Shown: positions 45,735 through 54,562 of the stretch, in pieces
Layout: every line of letters starts with the position of its first letter
Position numbering within the stretch: position 1 is the stretch's first letter
Assembly (NCBI RefSeq): GCF_902686445.1
Contig: NC_062213.1
Coordinates: forward strand, 3,407,241-3,471,240
Direction: 5' to 3'
DNA from: Sciurus carolinensis
Taxonomy: Eukaryota; Chordata; Mammalia; Rodentia; Sciuridae
DNA: 64,000 nucleotides
Translations under genes and position numbers: made by a program
Notes under the pieces: generated by a model
What the model was told of the DNA's origin: nothing
The model's database searches: none
The model's input: the letters and a program-made list of their open reading frames with translations, nothing else

Positions 45735-46320
45735 GTGAGTGCGGGGCGCGGGCGGGCCTCGGTGGTCGCCGGGGCGGCGGCGCAGGGGCGCGGGGCGGAG
45801 CGCAGCCCGACCCGCGGTGCGGGTGGCTCCTCCCGCGCCCCCGGCCCGCCGGCCGCCCTCGGAGGGGAGGAGGCGAGGGACGCGGGGAGGCCGGGCGCGG
45901 GGCGGCGGGGCTGGCCTGCGGGCGCGGAGGCCGGAGCGGCCGGGACGTGGGGAGGCCGGGCGCGGGGGCCGGCGGGGCGCTCGGCGGGATGGGGCCGCGG
46001 GCGCGGGGAGGCCCGGCGCGGGGCGGGCGCGGGCGACCGGGGCGGCGCGGAGGTCGGGCGGGCCTCCGCCGGAGCGGACCGAAACCTGGAAAACAAAAGG
46101 GGCGGCGGGGAGGAGGACGGGCAAGCCCCGCGCCGGCGTCCTTCGCCAGCCGGCCCGCGGCTTTGTGCCGGCCAAGTTTCCTGCTCGCCTCCGCCCCGCT
46201 CCGCGGCCGCCGGGGCCCCTGCGGCTCCTCGCGGCCGCCCGTGCGGCGCCCCTTCCTCAGAGCGGGCGTGCGTTCCGTTCGCTCGGCCGCGGGCTTTTGT
46301 AGGAAAATGCGCCGAGGGTG

Positions 46321-47400
46321 AAGTCGGTGTTTTCCCTCCGAGAGCCGTTTCAACGGTCCCATTCTTGCATAGTTAGCCTGCAGCTGGGTGTTCAGGATAA
46401 TGCGATACTGTAGTTGCGGGAGCTGGTTAAATACGCTCCAAGCACAATGCGGTGTAGGAGTTTGGGGTTCTTGAGGATTTTTACTTAGACTGTGAATATT
46501 TTCTTGGCTCCGAAAATAGGCCATTACTGTTTGAAATGGAATACAAGAGCCTCCCTCGAATTTATTTGTGAAACGAGTAGTGAAAATACTCATTTCAAGA
46601 GGCTACCAAACAGTCAGTCAGTGATGCATCTGGGAAGACCTCTGAAGAGTGAAACAAAGTTTGTGGATGAAGTGATTACAAGATACAAAGTAGCATGCAA
46701 CTTATTTTTGTTGTGATACATTATAGATAATATAGTCATCTGGTTGTCTTGAGGTAATTAAAAAATCCCTGCAGTAACTAAACAGGAAACTTTTTCTGGG
46801 TATGAACCCAACCTTGCACATGCTAGGCCAGCACTCTACCACTGAGCTGCGTCCTGAGCCCAGAGGAAACTTTTTAAGGACGTTTGTATCCCATATCTTC
46901 ATGAATGTAAATGTGTATTAGTGGTTGTCCTCGCCGGGAAAAACAAGCTGAACCTCTGTTGAATACTTAGTTTACTAAGTGCCGCAGAACCAGAATATCA
47001 TGATCAATATTACAGTATTTTCTTCTAAAGAATTTTTCATTTCACTGTCAAATAATCCAGGTTAGTAATGAATACAGGCAAAGGTGGTGGTTTGAAAGGA
47101 GCCAACAGTCGCATAAGCAAAGCATCAAAAGCAGGTCCTCAGGATAATTCACGACTGTTCTTACAGTTTGGGGCAAAGGACACTGGGGCCAAGCTCCTAG
47201 AGTTGATGGGGCTTCAACAGCCTCTTGAGGTTGGCAACCCATGACCTGAGCGGGTTTAGGAGGCAGCAGGATCCTGTGGTTTCCACAGAGCTCCATGCCT
47301 GTTGCTGGGAGTTACATAACTCAGCAATGGTCCTCATGACTATGCTCTTGAGCTGGTCAGGTAACTATCCTTACTGGGAAGTTAAAGAAATTGTCTAAGA
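46321..47400. other. Start of probable intron 1, mostly unique
   Basis: Composition falls to AT-rich within about 100 bases of the island edge. Apart from the ID element at 46796 nothing is recognised. Confidence 0.5.
46796..46863 (-). mobile_element. Short ID SINE with 12-bp target duplication
   Basis: Reverse ID body ('tgggtatgaacccaaccttgc', 'tgctaggccagcactctacc', 'actgagctgcgtcctgagccc'). The exact duplication aggaaacttttt is at 46784-46795 and 46864-46875. Confidence 0.95.
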
Positions 47401-47427
47401 AAATCGTGTTGTTAAAGCTAGCTTTTT

Positions 47428-47541
47428 GTGCTAGGGTGTGACTCAGTGATAGCACTTGCCCAGCATGTGTGAGGCACTGGGTTCAATTCTCAGCACCACA
47501 TAAAAATAAATAAAGGTATTGTGTCCATAAAAGAAAAAAAA
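47428..47541 (+). mobile_element. ID SINE with squirrel-type tail
   Basis: Body 'gtgctagggtgtgactcagtgat...gtgtgaggcactgggttcaattctcagcaccac', then a tail with 'aataaataaaggtattgtgtcc'. The target duplication is imperfect: aaagctagcttttt (47414-47427) versus aaaactagcttctttt (about 47542-47557). Confidence 0.93.
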
Positions 47542-47570
47542 AAAACTAGCTTCTTTTAAAAATTATGCTG

Positions 47571-47668
47571 GGGGCTGGGGAGATAGCTCAGTCGGTAGAG
47601 TGCTTGCCTTGCAAGCACAAGGCCCTGGGTTCGATCCCCAGCACCCCCCAAAAAAAATAAATAAAAAT
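47571..47668 (+). mobile_element. Young ID SINE with intact Pol III boxes
   Basis: An A box tagctcagtcgg at 47584-47595 and a B box ggttcgatccc at 47628-47638 are preserved. The body is followed by an A-rich AATA tail. The exact 13-bp target duplication aaaaattatgctg is at 47558-47570 and 47669-47681. An intact duplication and intact boxes suggest a young insertion. Resembles tRNA-Ala, but the poly(A) tail and duplication show it is a SINE, not a tRNA gene. Confidence 0.96.
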
Positions 47669-47800
47669 AAAAATTATGCTGCATAAGGAACTGTGTATTA
47701 CACTATTTTATAACAATTTTTTTTCCTGAAAATTACTGTCCTTTCTTGGATATGATTTGAGTTAGAAAGGTGGAATCTTTGTTTACATCTCTAGATATTT

Positions 47801-47911
47801 AATTTAATTTAATTTAATTAATTTATTTATTTTTGTGGTGCTGGGGATCGAACCCAGGGCCTTGTGCTTGCGAGGCAAGCACTCTACCAACTGAGCTATC
47901 TCCCCAGACCC
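47801..47911 (-). mobile_element. Young ID SINE, inverted partner of the 47571 copy
   Basis: Reverse complement of an ID body that differs from the 47571 copy at only about three positions over 75 bases, with a (TTTAA)n/(TTTA)n-type tail on its left. The exact 12-bp target duplication ctctagatattt is at 47789-47800 and 47912-47923. Confidence 0.96.
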
Positions 47912-47983
47912 CTCTAGATATTTTATGAAAACTTTCCCTCTATATTTTGAGTGTCTTAATTAAAAATTATTTTTACATGTTTT

Positions 47984-48098
47984 TTAGTTATTGATGGACC
48001 CTTATTTTATTCTTTTATTTATGTGTGATACTGAGAATTGAACCCAGTACCACACGTGCTAGGCAAGCCCTCTACCCCTGAGCCATAACCCCACCCCT
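47984..48098 (-). mobile_element. ID SINE with squirrel-type tail
   Basis: Tail 'ttagttattgatggaccc' then 'tgatactgagaattgaacccag', 'acgtgctaggcaagccctct' and 'acccctgagccataaccccacccc'. Older than its neighbours. Confidence 0.9.
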
Positions 48099-48119
48099 TA
48101 ATGTTTTTAAAAAATATTT

Positions 48120-48225
48120 TTGGTTGTTGATGGACACAATACCTTTAATTTATTTATATGTGGTGCTAGGATCAAACCCAGTGCCTCATACCTGTGAGGC
48201 AAGTGCTAAACCACAACCCCAGCTC
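48120..48225 (-). mobile_element. ID SINE with squirrel-type tail
   Basis: Tail 'ttggttgttgatggacacaat' then 'gtggtgctaggatcaaaccc', 'gtgaggcaagtgctaaacc' and 'acaaccccagc'. The B box is damaged and the middle is shortened. Confidence 0.9.
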
Positions 48226-48270
48226 ACTATAGTGTCTTAATTTTGAGAAAATAATTAAAATTGTGTTGAG

Positions 48271-48361
48271 TGGAGCTGGGGAGATAGCTCAGTCGGTAGA
48301 GTGCTTGCCTTGTAAGCCCAAGGCCCTGGGTTCCATCCCCAGCACCACCAAAAAAAAAAAA
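48271..48361 (+). mobile_element. Young ID SINE with 14-bp target duplication
   Basis: Body 'tggagctggggagatagctcagtcgg...ccctgggttccatccccagcaccacc', then an A run. The B box has a G to C change (ggttccatccc). The exact duplication aaaattgtgttgag is at 48257-48270 and 48362-48375. Confidence 0.96.
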
Positions 48362-48507
48362 AAAATTGTGTTGAGTTACAAAAGATGCCATCAAAAGTGT
48401 TAATGCTATATGTTCATCTTTCAGTTATGAAGTTTAGCATTTTCAGTTTTGACAAATTTTCACCTAGATTATTTCTTGCTTTATATGTCAACAAAATTAC
48501 AATTGTG

Positions 48508-48700
48508 GCTAGGCATGGTGGTACATGCCTATATTCCCAGTGGCTCAGGAGGCTGAAGCAGGAGGATGACAGGTTCAAAGCCAGCCTTAGCAACTTAGCG
48601 AGAAATAAAAAAGGACTGGGAATGTGGCTCAGTGATGAAGTTCCCCTGGGTTCAATCCTCCTTGTGTGCATGGGGGATAAAAAAAAAAAGAAGAAAAAGT
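48508..48700 (+). mobile_element. B1-dID dimeric SINE
   Basis: B1 part 'gctaggcatggtggtacatgcc', 'tcaggaggctgaagcaggag'. Linker. ID part 'gactgggaatgtggctcagtg', 'ctgggttcaatcctcc'. A-rich tail. Confidence 0.92.
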
Positions 48701-51353
48701 GCCATTTTAATTTTTGTGAATTGAAAACAATTTTTTTTTTTGCTGATTAAAAAATTTAAAAAATTACTGATACTTGTATAAATTATTCAAAATGGAAGAA
48801 ATGTAAGAAATTTTAAATATAGGCAAAACAACTGATTTTATTTCAATCAGGCAGTTTCTGAATGTATCCAAACATCTGGATGGTGAGGTGCTTACCATTG
48901 CTGAGGCTGGAATAGGAAGTGGTGACAGGGCTGCCTCGGGTGAACTACGCGGCCCACTGATGTCACCAAATACACCAGGAAGTTATTTTTTGTCTTCTCT
49001 CTTAATTGTATTTTGTAGTGGATTATTTTAGCCCCTTTTTGCTTTTTATCTCTGCCATCATTTTTGCAAAAGTTTATTTCATTTCATGACTGTCAGAAGG
49101 CATCCTAGTGCTAGAGAAGTAAAATTTATGTCTCCAGTTTGTGGTACTAATTCTTAGGAATTGTGCCAGATTTTATTGAGAATTCTTTAAATGTGTTTCT
49201 GATTATGACGTGTACAGTCTATAGCAATGTTTTTTTGTTTTTTTGAGTTCTGTGGAAATAAAACCCAGATAAGTGTATCTAGATAAGCTTTTCAGTTTAA
49301 ATGGGAATTTTAGCCAGTGTGCTTAGTTATATTCTGACCTGTGTAGGCACTAATGAAGTGGTTTATGGACAAAAATGGGAACACAGGTTTCTGCCATACT
49401 AGTGTCCTTATTCCCATCTTGAGCAGCTTGAAGCTTAAGAGAAAAACACCAGCAGCATCACCGAAAGTTCACCACTTTAAGAACATGAAGGTGTTTCCTT
49501 ACCAACTTGGGTTAAAACGGTATTTAAACCTTACTGTAAACTACATTTTTAGACACAGTAAGAGGACTGAAGCTATAGTTAGAATATGATCCAGTGGTAG
49601 GGGAAGAGCATCATTATGGGGCTCCTGTGTGGTTTTGTCAAGTTTTGGTAGTTACTGCCTTTGTGTAGATCAGTGAAACCTGAGAAAGGCTCTGGAAGTG
49701 CCACATGTGTCCCAGTGTCAACCTTGTCTGTTCCCCTTGGGAACTGTAGGGTTACAGGTGCTGTTGCCATCCTGTACACAGGAAGCACTGTAGTCAAGTT
49801 AGAGTGGGTTGTCCAGGCCACCCTACCCAGGCCCCAGGTGCCCAGTGGGCAAGCTCTGGCTGCCCTGGGGCTGGTAGGACTGGAGAACAGCATCTTAATG
49901 TGGTCTTCCTCAGTAGCAGTAGATAGGATGCTACTGCACGTCGCTGTGTCTGGAAGTCCAGATGATTAGGGTTCCGGTTGGAATCTGACACTGGATGACT
50001 TGAACATCTAGCATAGCATAGGTAAACGTTTTAGACCAACTAGAATTAGTTAAAGGCAAATAAATAAAGTGTGGATTAGTGATTGATGATACTTGTTTGC
50101 CAAAAGACATGCTTTAGTAGCCTGTGTCTCTAGGGTGGATTTGGTGGTTCTTCTGGGGTCTGTGTTTATGAGGGAACAGGATTTTGTGGGAAGCAAGGAG
50201 ACACAGTTGATTCTCCTCACAGGTGTGAGCCCTTTGTAGAAAGCCTGAGTATTTATAGTCTTAATACATTGCTCCTCTAAGAGTTTCTGAAATGAAGATA
50301 CTCATTCACGCTAATCTAGAATATCCCATCCTGCTTTTAAGAGTCGACGCAGCACTTCGTTATTTGGGGCCACTGGACCAAAATCAAGCCTCAGGAACCT
50401 CAGAAGTCGTGCTCCTGGTTGTCTGTGTCTGGGGTTCCCTTTCTGCCTTCATGTTCTGTGTTCAGGTTCCCTCTGTCACATGGTTTGAGTTCTGCTCTGA
50501 ATGCAGGTGCTTATTTCATCTGTTTCTCTTGAACAAAGCACATGCTGGAAGAGCTTAAGAATTTGACATTTGTGAATGTTCTTAGTGGATTGTGTGTATC
50601 CCATGAAGGCAGAACTGACAGCTGTTGCATCTTCAGTGTCTGACAGTGCTTGTTGAATGAATAAATCCAGGTCTGTGATTTATTGGAGAACTGTTAATTT
50701 TGTTACTCTGCTATCTACTGTTTTGTTCACCTTGGTTAAAAACCTCATTTAAAAGCTGAGTAGGACTTGATACCAGGGAAGAACTTGGATTATCTGCATT
50801 TTCACCTTTGTCCGCTTTATAACTATAATCATCAAACTTGGGTCAGGGAAAAAATATATTGCTCTGCCCCTTTGCAGTTTTGCAGTTTTCTTTTTTTCTG
50901 GAAATTGATCTTGTAGAAATTTATCTTGTATTCATTGGGGCTTATCCCAGGTTCTGAAGACAGACTTGCTCAAAATTGGCAAGATCTGCAGTTACTGGTC
51001 GAAAAGCTCCATTCTGTCTTTTACTAATCAGCTGGATTCTGGATGCTTTATGGGGGTTTAACAGTATGCCCTGAAGCCATGGGAGAGAGTAGCTCGCTTC
51101 CTAATGCCAGTTATACACTGTCAGCTCATTCTTGACCTTCCTCAGAAAGTCTTTTTCTGCCTTGCTGCAGTTCAGATAGGACATTTTGATAGTAAGAGTT
51201 GAGAATACCCTTATGCAGGGCAGGAAAGTAAACATCTGGGAACAAGGGCATCCTGAGAGCTTTCATTTTGCTCTTCCTCAGTGAGTTCCTCCACCGTCTT
51301 GCTGTACTGTGCAGAGGACACTTGTACACACTCCAGAAGGCACCCTGGGATCT
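48701..51353. other. Intronic AT-rich unique sequence
   Basis: No repeat family recognised apart from a small L2-like patch at about 50580-50670 ('gtcttgttgaatgaataaa' type end). No exon with good splice sites and a recognisable peptide was found. Confidence 0.4.
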
Positions 51354-51512
51354 CAGTGGTTCTCAGCAGTGATGGGACAGCATCACCTTCACCTGGAGAC
51401 TTGTTAGGAATGTCTGAGGCCCTACCTCTGACCCCACTCAGTCTCTGGGGGTGGGGCTAACACGCTGTTGGGATTTGTACTTTGGGTGCTTTGGAGATGT
51501 TTGTGGTCCCTT
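51354..51512 (+). mobile_element. MER5A-like hAT nonautonomous DNA transposon relic
   Basis: Begins with the terminal-repeat-like cagtggttctcagcag at about 51355. Continues 'gcatcaccttcacctggaga', 'ctctgggggtggggctaac' and 'gggatttgtactttgggtgc', in the order of a MER5A element. The right terminal repeat is not clear. Confidence 0.7.
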
Positions 51513-51558
51513 CCTGACCACTTAGATTTTGCTTATGAGTTTACTCTCACTATAGGAA

Positions 51559-51990
51559 TTTTTTTTTGGTTCCAAACAAATTGACTTTATTTGATACACT
51601 CGGGATAACACAAACCTTAATCTCTCTAATATCACACATCAATCAAATCGAATGGCAAATAAACACACCTCAATCAAATAGTCCAAAGTCCTCTCTGCCT
51701 TGTCGGTTCCGACGACCCCAATGCGACGTTATCTTAGCCGGAGAGCAGAGGACTGCTGCTGCGGCACTCTCTCCGGCCGATGGTCTGGGAATCGAGGACG
51801 GGCCTGTCTCCGCTGATCGTGAAGCCGTCAGAGTAGCGGAGTCTCGGCTGTCTCAGCGGATGGATGGTCGATGGGGCTGCGAACCTGGCTGACGTGGATT
51901 CTCAGGAGATCTGGGCTGAGCCGAGGAGCTGTCTGAGAGGGGAGTTATATACCCTTTTTCTTGGCTTGTTTCTAGTTCTGGTCCAGATGG
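51559..51990 (-). mobile_element. CpG-rich retroviral LTR-like segment with TATA box, AATAAA and oligo(A)
   Basis: Read on the minus strand, the segment has a TATA-box-like gggtatataactcccc at about 51943-51958. About 340 bases of CpG-containing sequence follow, then an AATAAA signal (complement of 51588-51593, approximate), then gtcaatttgtttggaacc and nine A's (T run at 51559-51567). TATA, then a few hundred bases, then AATAAA is the layout of the U3-R part of an LTR. CpG is frequent here, in contrast to the CpG-poor intron around it, so the insertion is probably young. An ending in oligo(A) right after the R region suggests retroposition of a 3' viral-type transcript end. I recognise no subfamily; the left genomic flank is clear, the right boundary is uncertain. 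No coding sequence. Confidence 0.6.
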
Positions 51991-52028
51991 TGTTTTATCT
52001 CCTTGATGCAGCACTCTTGTGACACATC

Positions 52029-52055
52029 TTTTTTTTTTTTTTTTTTTTTTTTTTT
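52029..52055. repeat. T27 homopolymer
   Basis: Twenty-seven consecutive T's between the LTR-like segment and a MaLR LTR 3' end. On the minus strand it would be a poly(A) tail, but no matching element body is visible to its right. Confidence 0.9.
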
Positions 52056-52277
52056 GCCATCCACTAAGGGCTTTATCATTTATTCGTTAGACATCCAAGT
52101 CTGCTCCTTTCAGTAGCTTTGCTCCCCCTCATATGATGTTCCATCTTGCCACAGGCCCAGAGTGAGAGGGCCAAGTGAACATGGATTGAAACTCCTAAAA
52201 CGGGAACTGAATAAAACTTACCTTTTTAAAAATGGAACTTCTCAAGTATTTTGTCATAGTAACAAAAACTGACTAAC
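52056..52277 (+). mobile_element. MaLR LTR 3' part
   Basis: Forward order 'gccatccactaagggc', 'gattgaaactcctaaaacggg', 'gaataaaacttacctttt', 'tctcaagtattttgtcatagtaacaaaaactgactaacaca'. Ends with CA as expected for an LTR. The 5' part is missing to the left of the T run. Confidence 0.75.
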
Positions 52278-52615
52278 ACAATTCTAAGACATACTGAGCG
52301 GCCTTAGAAGTTACCTCAGAATCAAGGTCCTCTAACCTTATCTTGTTTTTCTGCTCCAAGGGTTGGGAAGGGCTCTCTGGAATCCTTTTGCCCACATTAA
52401 GATCAGAACCACAAAAGGGAACACAACTGGCTTTTGTCTCCTCCCTGAAGTCTCATTATCTATCAAGAAAGAAATACCAAGAAGGTAATCATGCTTGGAT
52501 GACTTTCTTATACATCTATCCCTTGGATTCATTCATATCTGAGGAGAATCATTTCACAAGATAATTTCTGTCTATAGGTCCAATTTGTTCTCCTAAAAAT
52601 GAAATGATCACACTC
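52278..52615. other. Intronic unique sequence
   Basis: Nothing recognised. Confidence 0.4.
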
Positions 52616-52813
52616 AGCCAGGTACAGTGGTTATAATCCCAGTGACTCAGGAGAATGGGGGAAAAGGATCATAAGTTCAAGGCCAACCTGGGCACCTTAG
52701 TGAGATCCTGTCTTTAAGAAATGAAATAAAAGTAAAAAGGGTTGGGGATGTAGTTCAGTGATAGAGTGCCTCTGGGTTCAATCCCTAGGACCTGGGGAAA
52801 AAAAAAAAAAAAG
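52616..52813 (+). mobile_element. B1-dID dimeric SINE
   Basis: B1 part from 'agccaggtacagtggtt', ID part 'ggttggggatgtagttcagtg', 'ctgggttcaatccctagg', A tail. The 8-bp target duplication tcacactc is at 52608-52615 and 52814-52821. Confidence 0.93.
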
Positions 52814-52821
52814 TCACACTC

Positions 52822-53246
52822 TCCATCTCTCCTTCTCCCCTATGAAGAAGGGTATCTAAATGTTAAACCAAAATTTTTGGGGCTAAGGAAACTCTGAAAT
52901 AAAGGGGTTTATTGAGCCATTGCAAATGCTTGCCAACTTTTTTTAAAAGGGACCAGACAAAATTCCAGAAATGCTAGCAGCATAGCTAGGTAGCAGTTCG
53001 AAAGTGACTGCCAGACCTAGAGCTGAGGTTATTCTAATAAAGTTTGTGTAAAGAAAGTATAAATTGTTTACCCTGAACAGATAAGCAAGGAAAGCTTTGG
53101 AATAGAAGGGTAGTCCATAAGGGGAAGTGACTGTTGCTCTGGATTAGTTGAGTTTAACAAAGTTATGAATGAATAGGGTAGGTGGGCCTGGTGGTTGACC
53201 ATACAGGAATGTAAGTCAAGGTTTCAACATACATTCAGGAATGTAT
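52822..53246. other. Intronic unique sequence
   Basis: Nothing recognised. Confidence 0.4.
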
Positions 53247-53256
53247 GAGTCTTTTT

Positions 53257-53364
53257 GAAGCTGAGCATGGTGGCACACATCTATACTCCCAGCTACTTGG
53301 GAGCCTGAGACAGGAGTTCCAAGTCAGCCTGGGTAATATAGCAACATTCCCATCTCAAAACAAG
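53257..53364 (+). mobile_element. Monomeric B1-like SINE
   Basis: 'gctgagcatggtggcacacatc', 'ctacttgggagcctgagacagg', 'ccaagtcagcctgggtaat', with no ID half. The exact 10-bp target duplication gagtcttttt is at 53247-53256 and 53365-53374. Confidence 0.92.
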
Positions 53365-53374
53365 GAGTCTTTTT

Positions 53375-53726
53375 GTTGGTTCCACCTGCAACTGTTAACT
53401 GATGAACTTCCCTTATTTCTTCTTCCCTTCACCCTCTGGTGAAGTTTATAATTAAGTTTAGGACATCTCAGAATGTTCCTTTTATCATAAGCATCTGGAT
53501 TTCACTGGATTATTGAGCAATAACACTTCTATAATTCTCCGCTGTGCACATTAAAAAATTCCACTACAGGAATCTTAAGTAAGTTTTGGGAAGACCTCAC
53601 AACTACTTTTATTTAACAATTTTGAATGTTTTAATGCTGAAACCACTTAACTCATTAAGTCCCAAGTTTTAAATTCTTTGAACATAATAATTTCAAAGTT
53701 ACCATAAGTTGTGTATTGCTCAATTT
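53375..53726. other. Intronic unique sequence
   Basis: AT-rich; nothing recognised. Confidence 0.4.
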
Positions 53727-53912
53727 ATTTATTTGTTTTAGGTACTGGAGAGTAACCCAGGGACACTTTACCACTTTACACTATGCCCTAGCCCTTTTTA
53801 TTTTTTGTTTTGAAACAGGGTCTTGCTGAGTTGTCCAGGTCTATAACTTGCAATCTCTTACCTCAGCGCCTCAAGTAGCTGGGATTATAAACATGCATCA
53901 GTCCCCCTGACT
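53727..53912 (-). mobile_element. B1-dID dimeric SINE, diverged
   Basis: ID part 'ggtactggagagtaacccag', 'ctttaccactttacactatgccctagccc'. Linker. B1 part 'ttttgaaacagggtcttgctgag...aagtagctgggattataaac'. Both halves are decayed. Confidence 0.8.
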
Positions 53913-54118
53913 TGCTTAATTTGAGATTTTACAGGTGTAATACATTTGAGACAATGAGGCAAAATGCGTCAGTTCTTTTGAGTCTTGGTTTGGGATTTAA
54001 ATGAACAGCTGTGTGTTGAAATAGCAGTTGGTGTGGTTCATCAAAGTGTGGCTCTTGGTAAACATCAGGAAAGGGTGTACATGCTGGTGCTTAAGGCACA
54101 AGTTATGTTCCCTGGCAG

Positions 54119-54490
54119 TTTTTTTGTTTTTTTGTTTTTTTTTATTGTAAACAAATGGGATACATGTTGTTTCTGTTTGTGCATGGAGTAACAGCATACC
54201 ATTTGCATAATCATACATTTACATAGGGTAATGATGTTTGATTCATTCTGTTATTATTTCCTTCCCCCCACCCCTCCCACCCCTCTTTTCTCTCTATACA
54301 GCCCCTCCTTCCTCCATTCTTGCCCCCTCCCATCCCCCATTATGTGTCATCATCCGCTTATCAGTGAGATCATTCGTCTTTTGGATTTTTGAGATTGGCT
54401 TATCTCACTTAGCTTGATATTCTCCAATTTCATCCATTTGCCTGCAAATGCCATAATTTTTTTATTCTTTATAGCTGAGTAATATTCCAT

Positions 54491-54562
<72 letters not shown>

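Larger units (their letters stand above)
45361..46320. promoter_or_regulatory. CpG island, probable housekeeping-type promoter
   Basis: About 960 bases of very high GC with CpG at near-expected frequency, rising sharply from ordinary DNA at about 45,360 and ending sharply near 46,320. It is the only such island in the window. It contains several NRF-1-like motifs at its left part and a strong plus-strand splice donor at 45,735. I see no TATA box, which fits a dispersed-start CpG promoter. Long open frames run through it on both strands only because stop codons are rare in such composition. Initiation on the minus strand as well is possible but not shown. Confidence 0.92.

Noticed and set aside
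45278..46593. Frames of up to 331 codons on both strands over the CpG island
   Set aside because: Stop codons are rare in such GC-rich DNA. Peptides are Arg/Ala/Pro-rich and cross the predicted splice donor. No domain is recognisable.
47571..47668. A tRNA-Ala gene
   Set aside because: A and B boxes are intact, but the AATA tail and exact 13-bp target duplication show that it is an ID SINE; the same holds for its sister copies.
51700..51725. A retroviral primer-binding site (minus-strand cattggggtcgtcgg)
   Set aside because: It resembles the start of a gammaretroviral binding site only loosely, and AATAAA follows it rather than preceding it, which is not the LTR-leader order.
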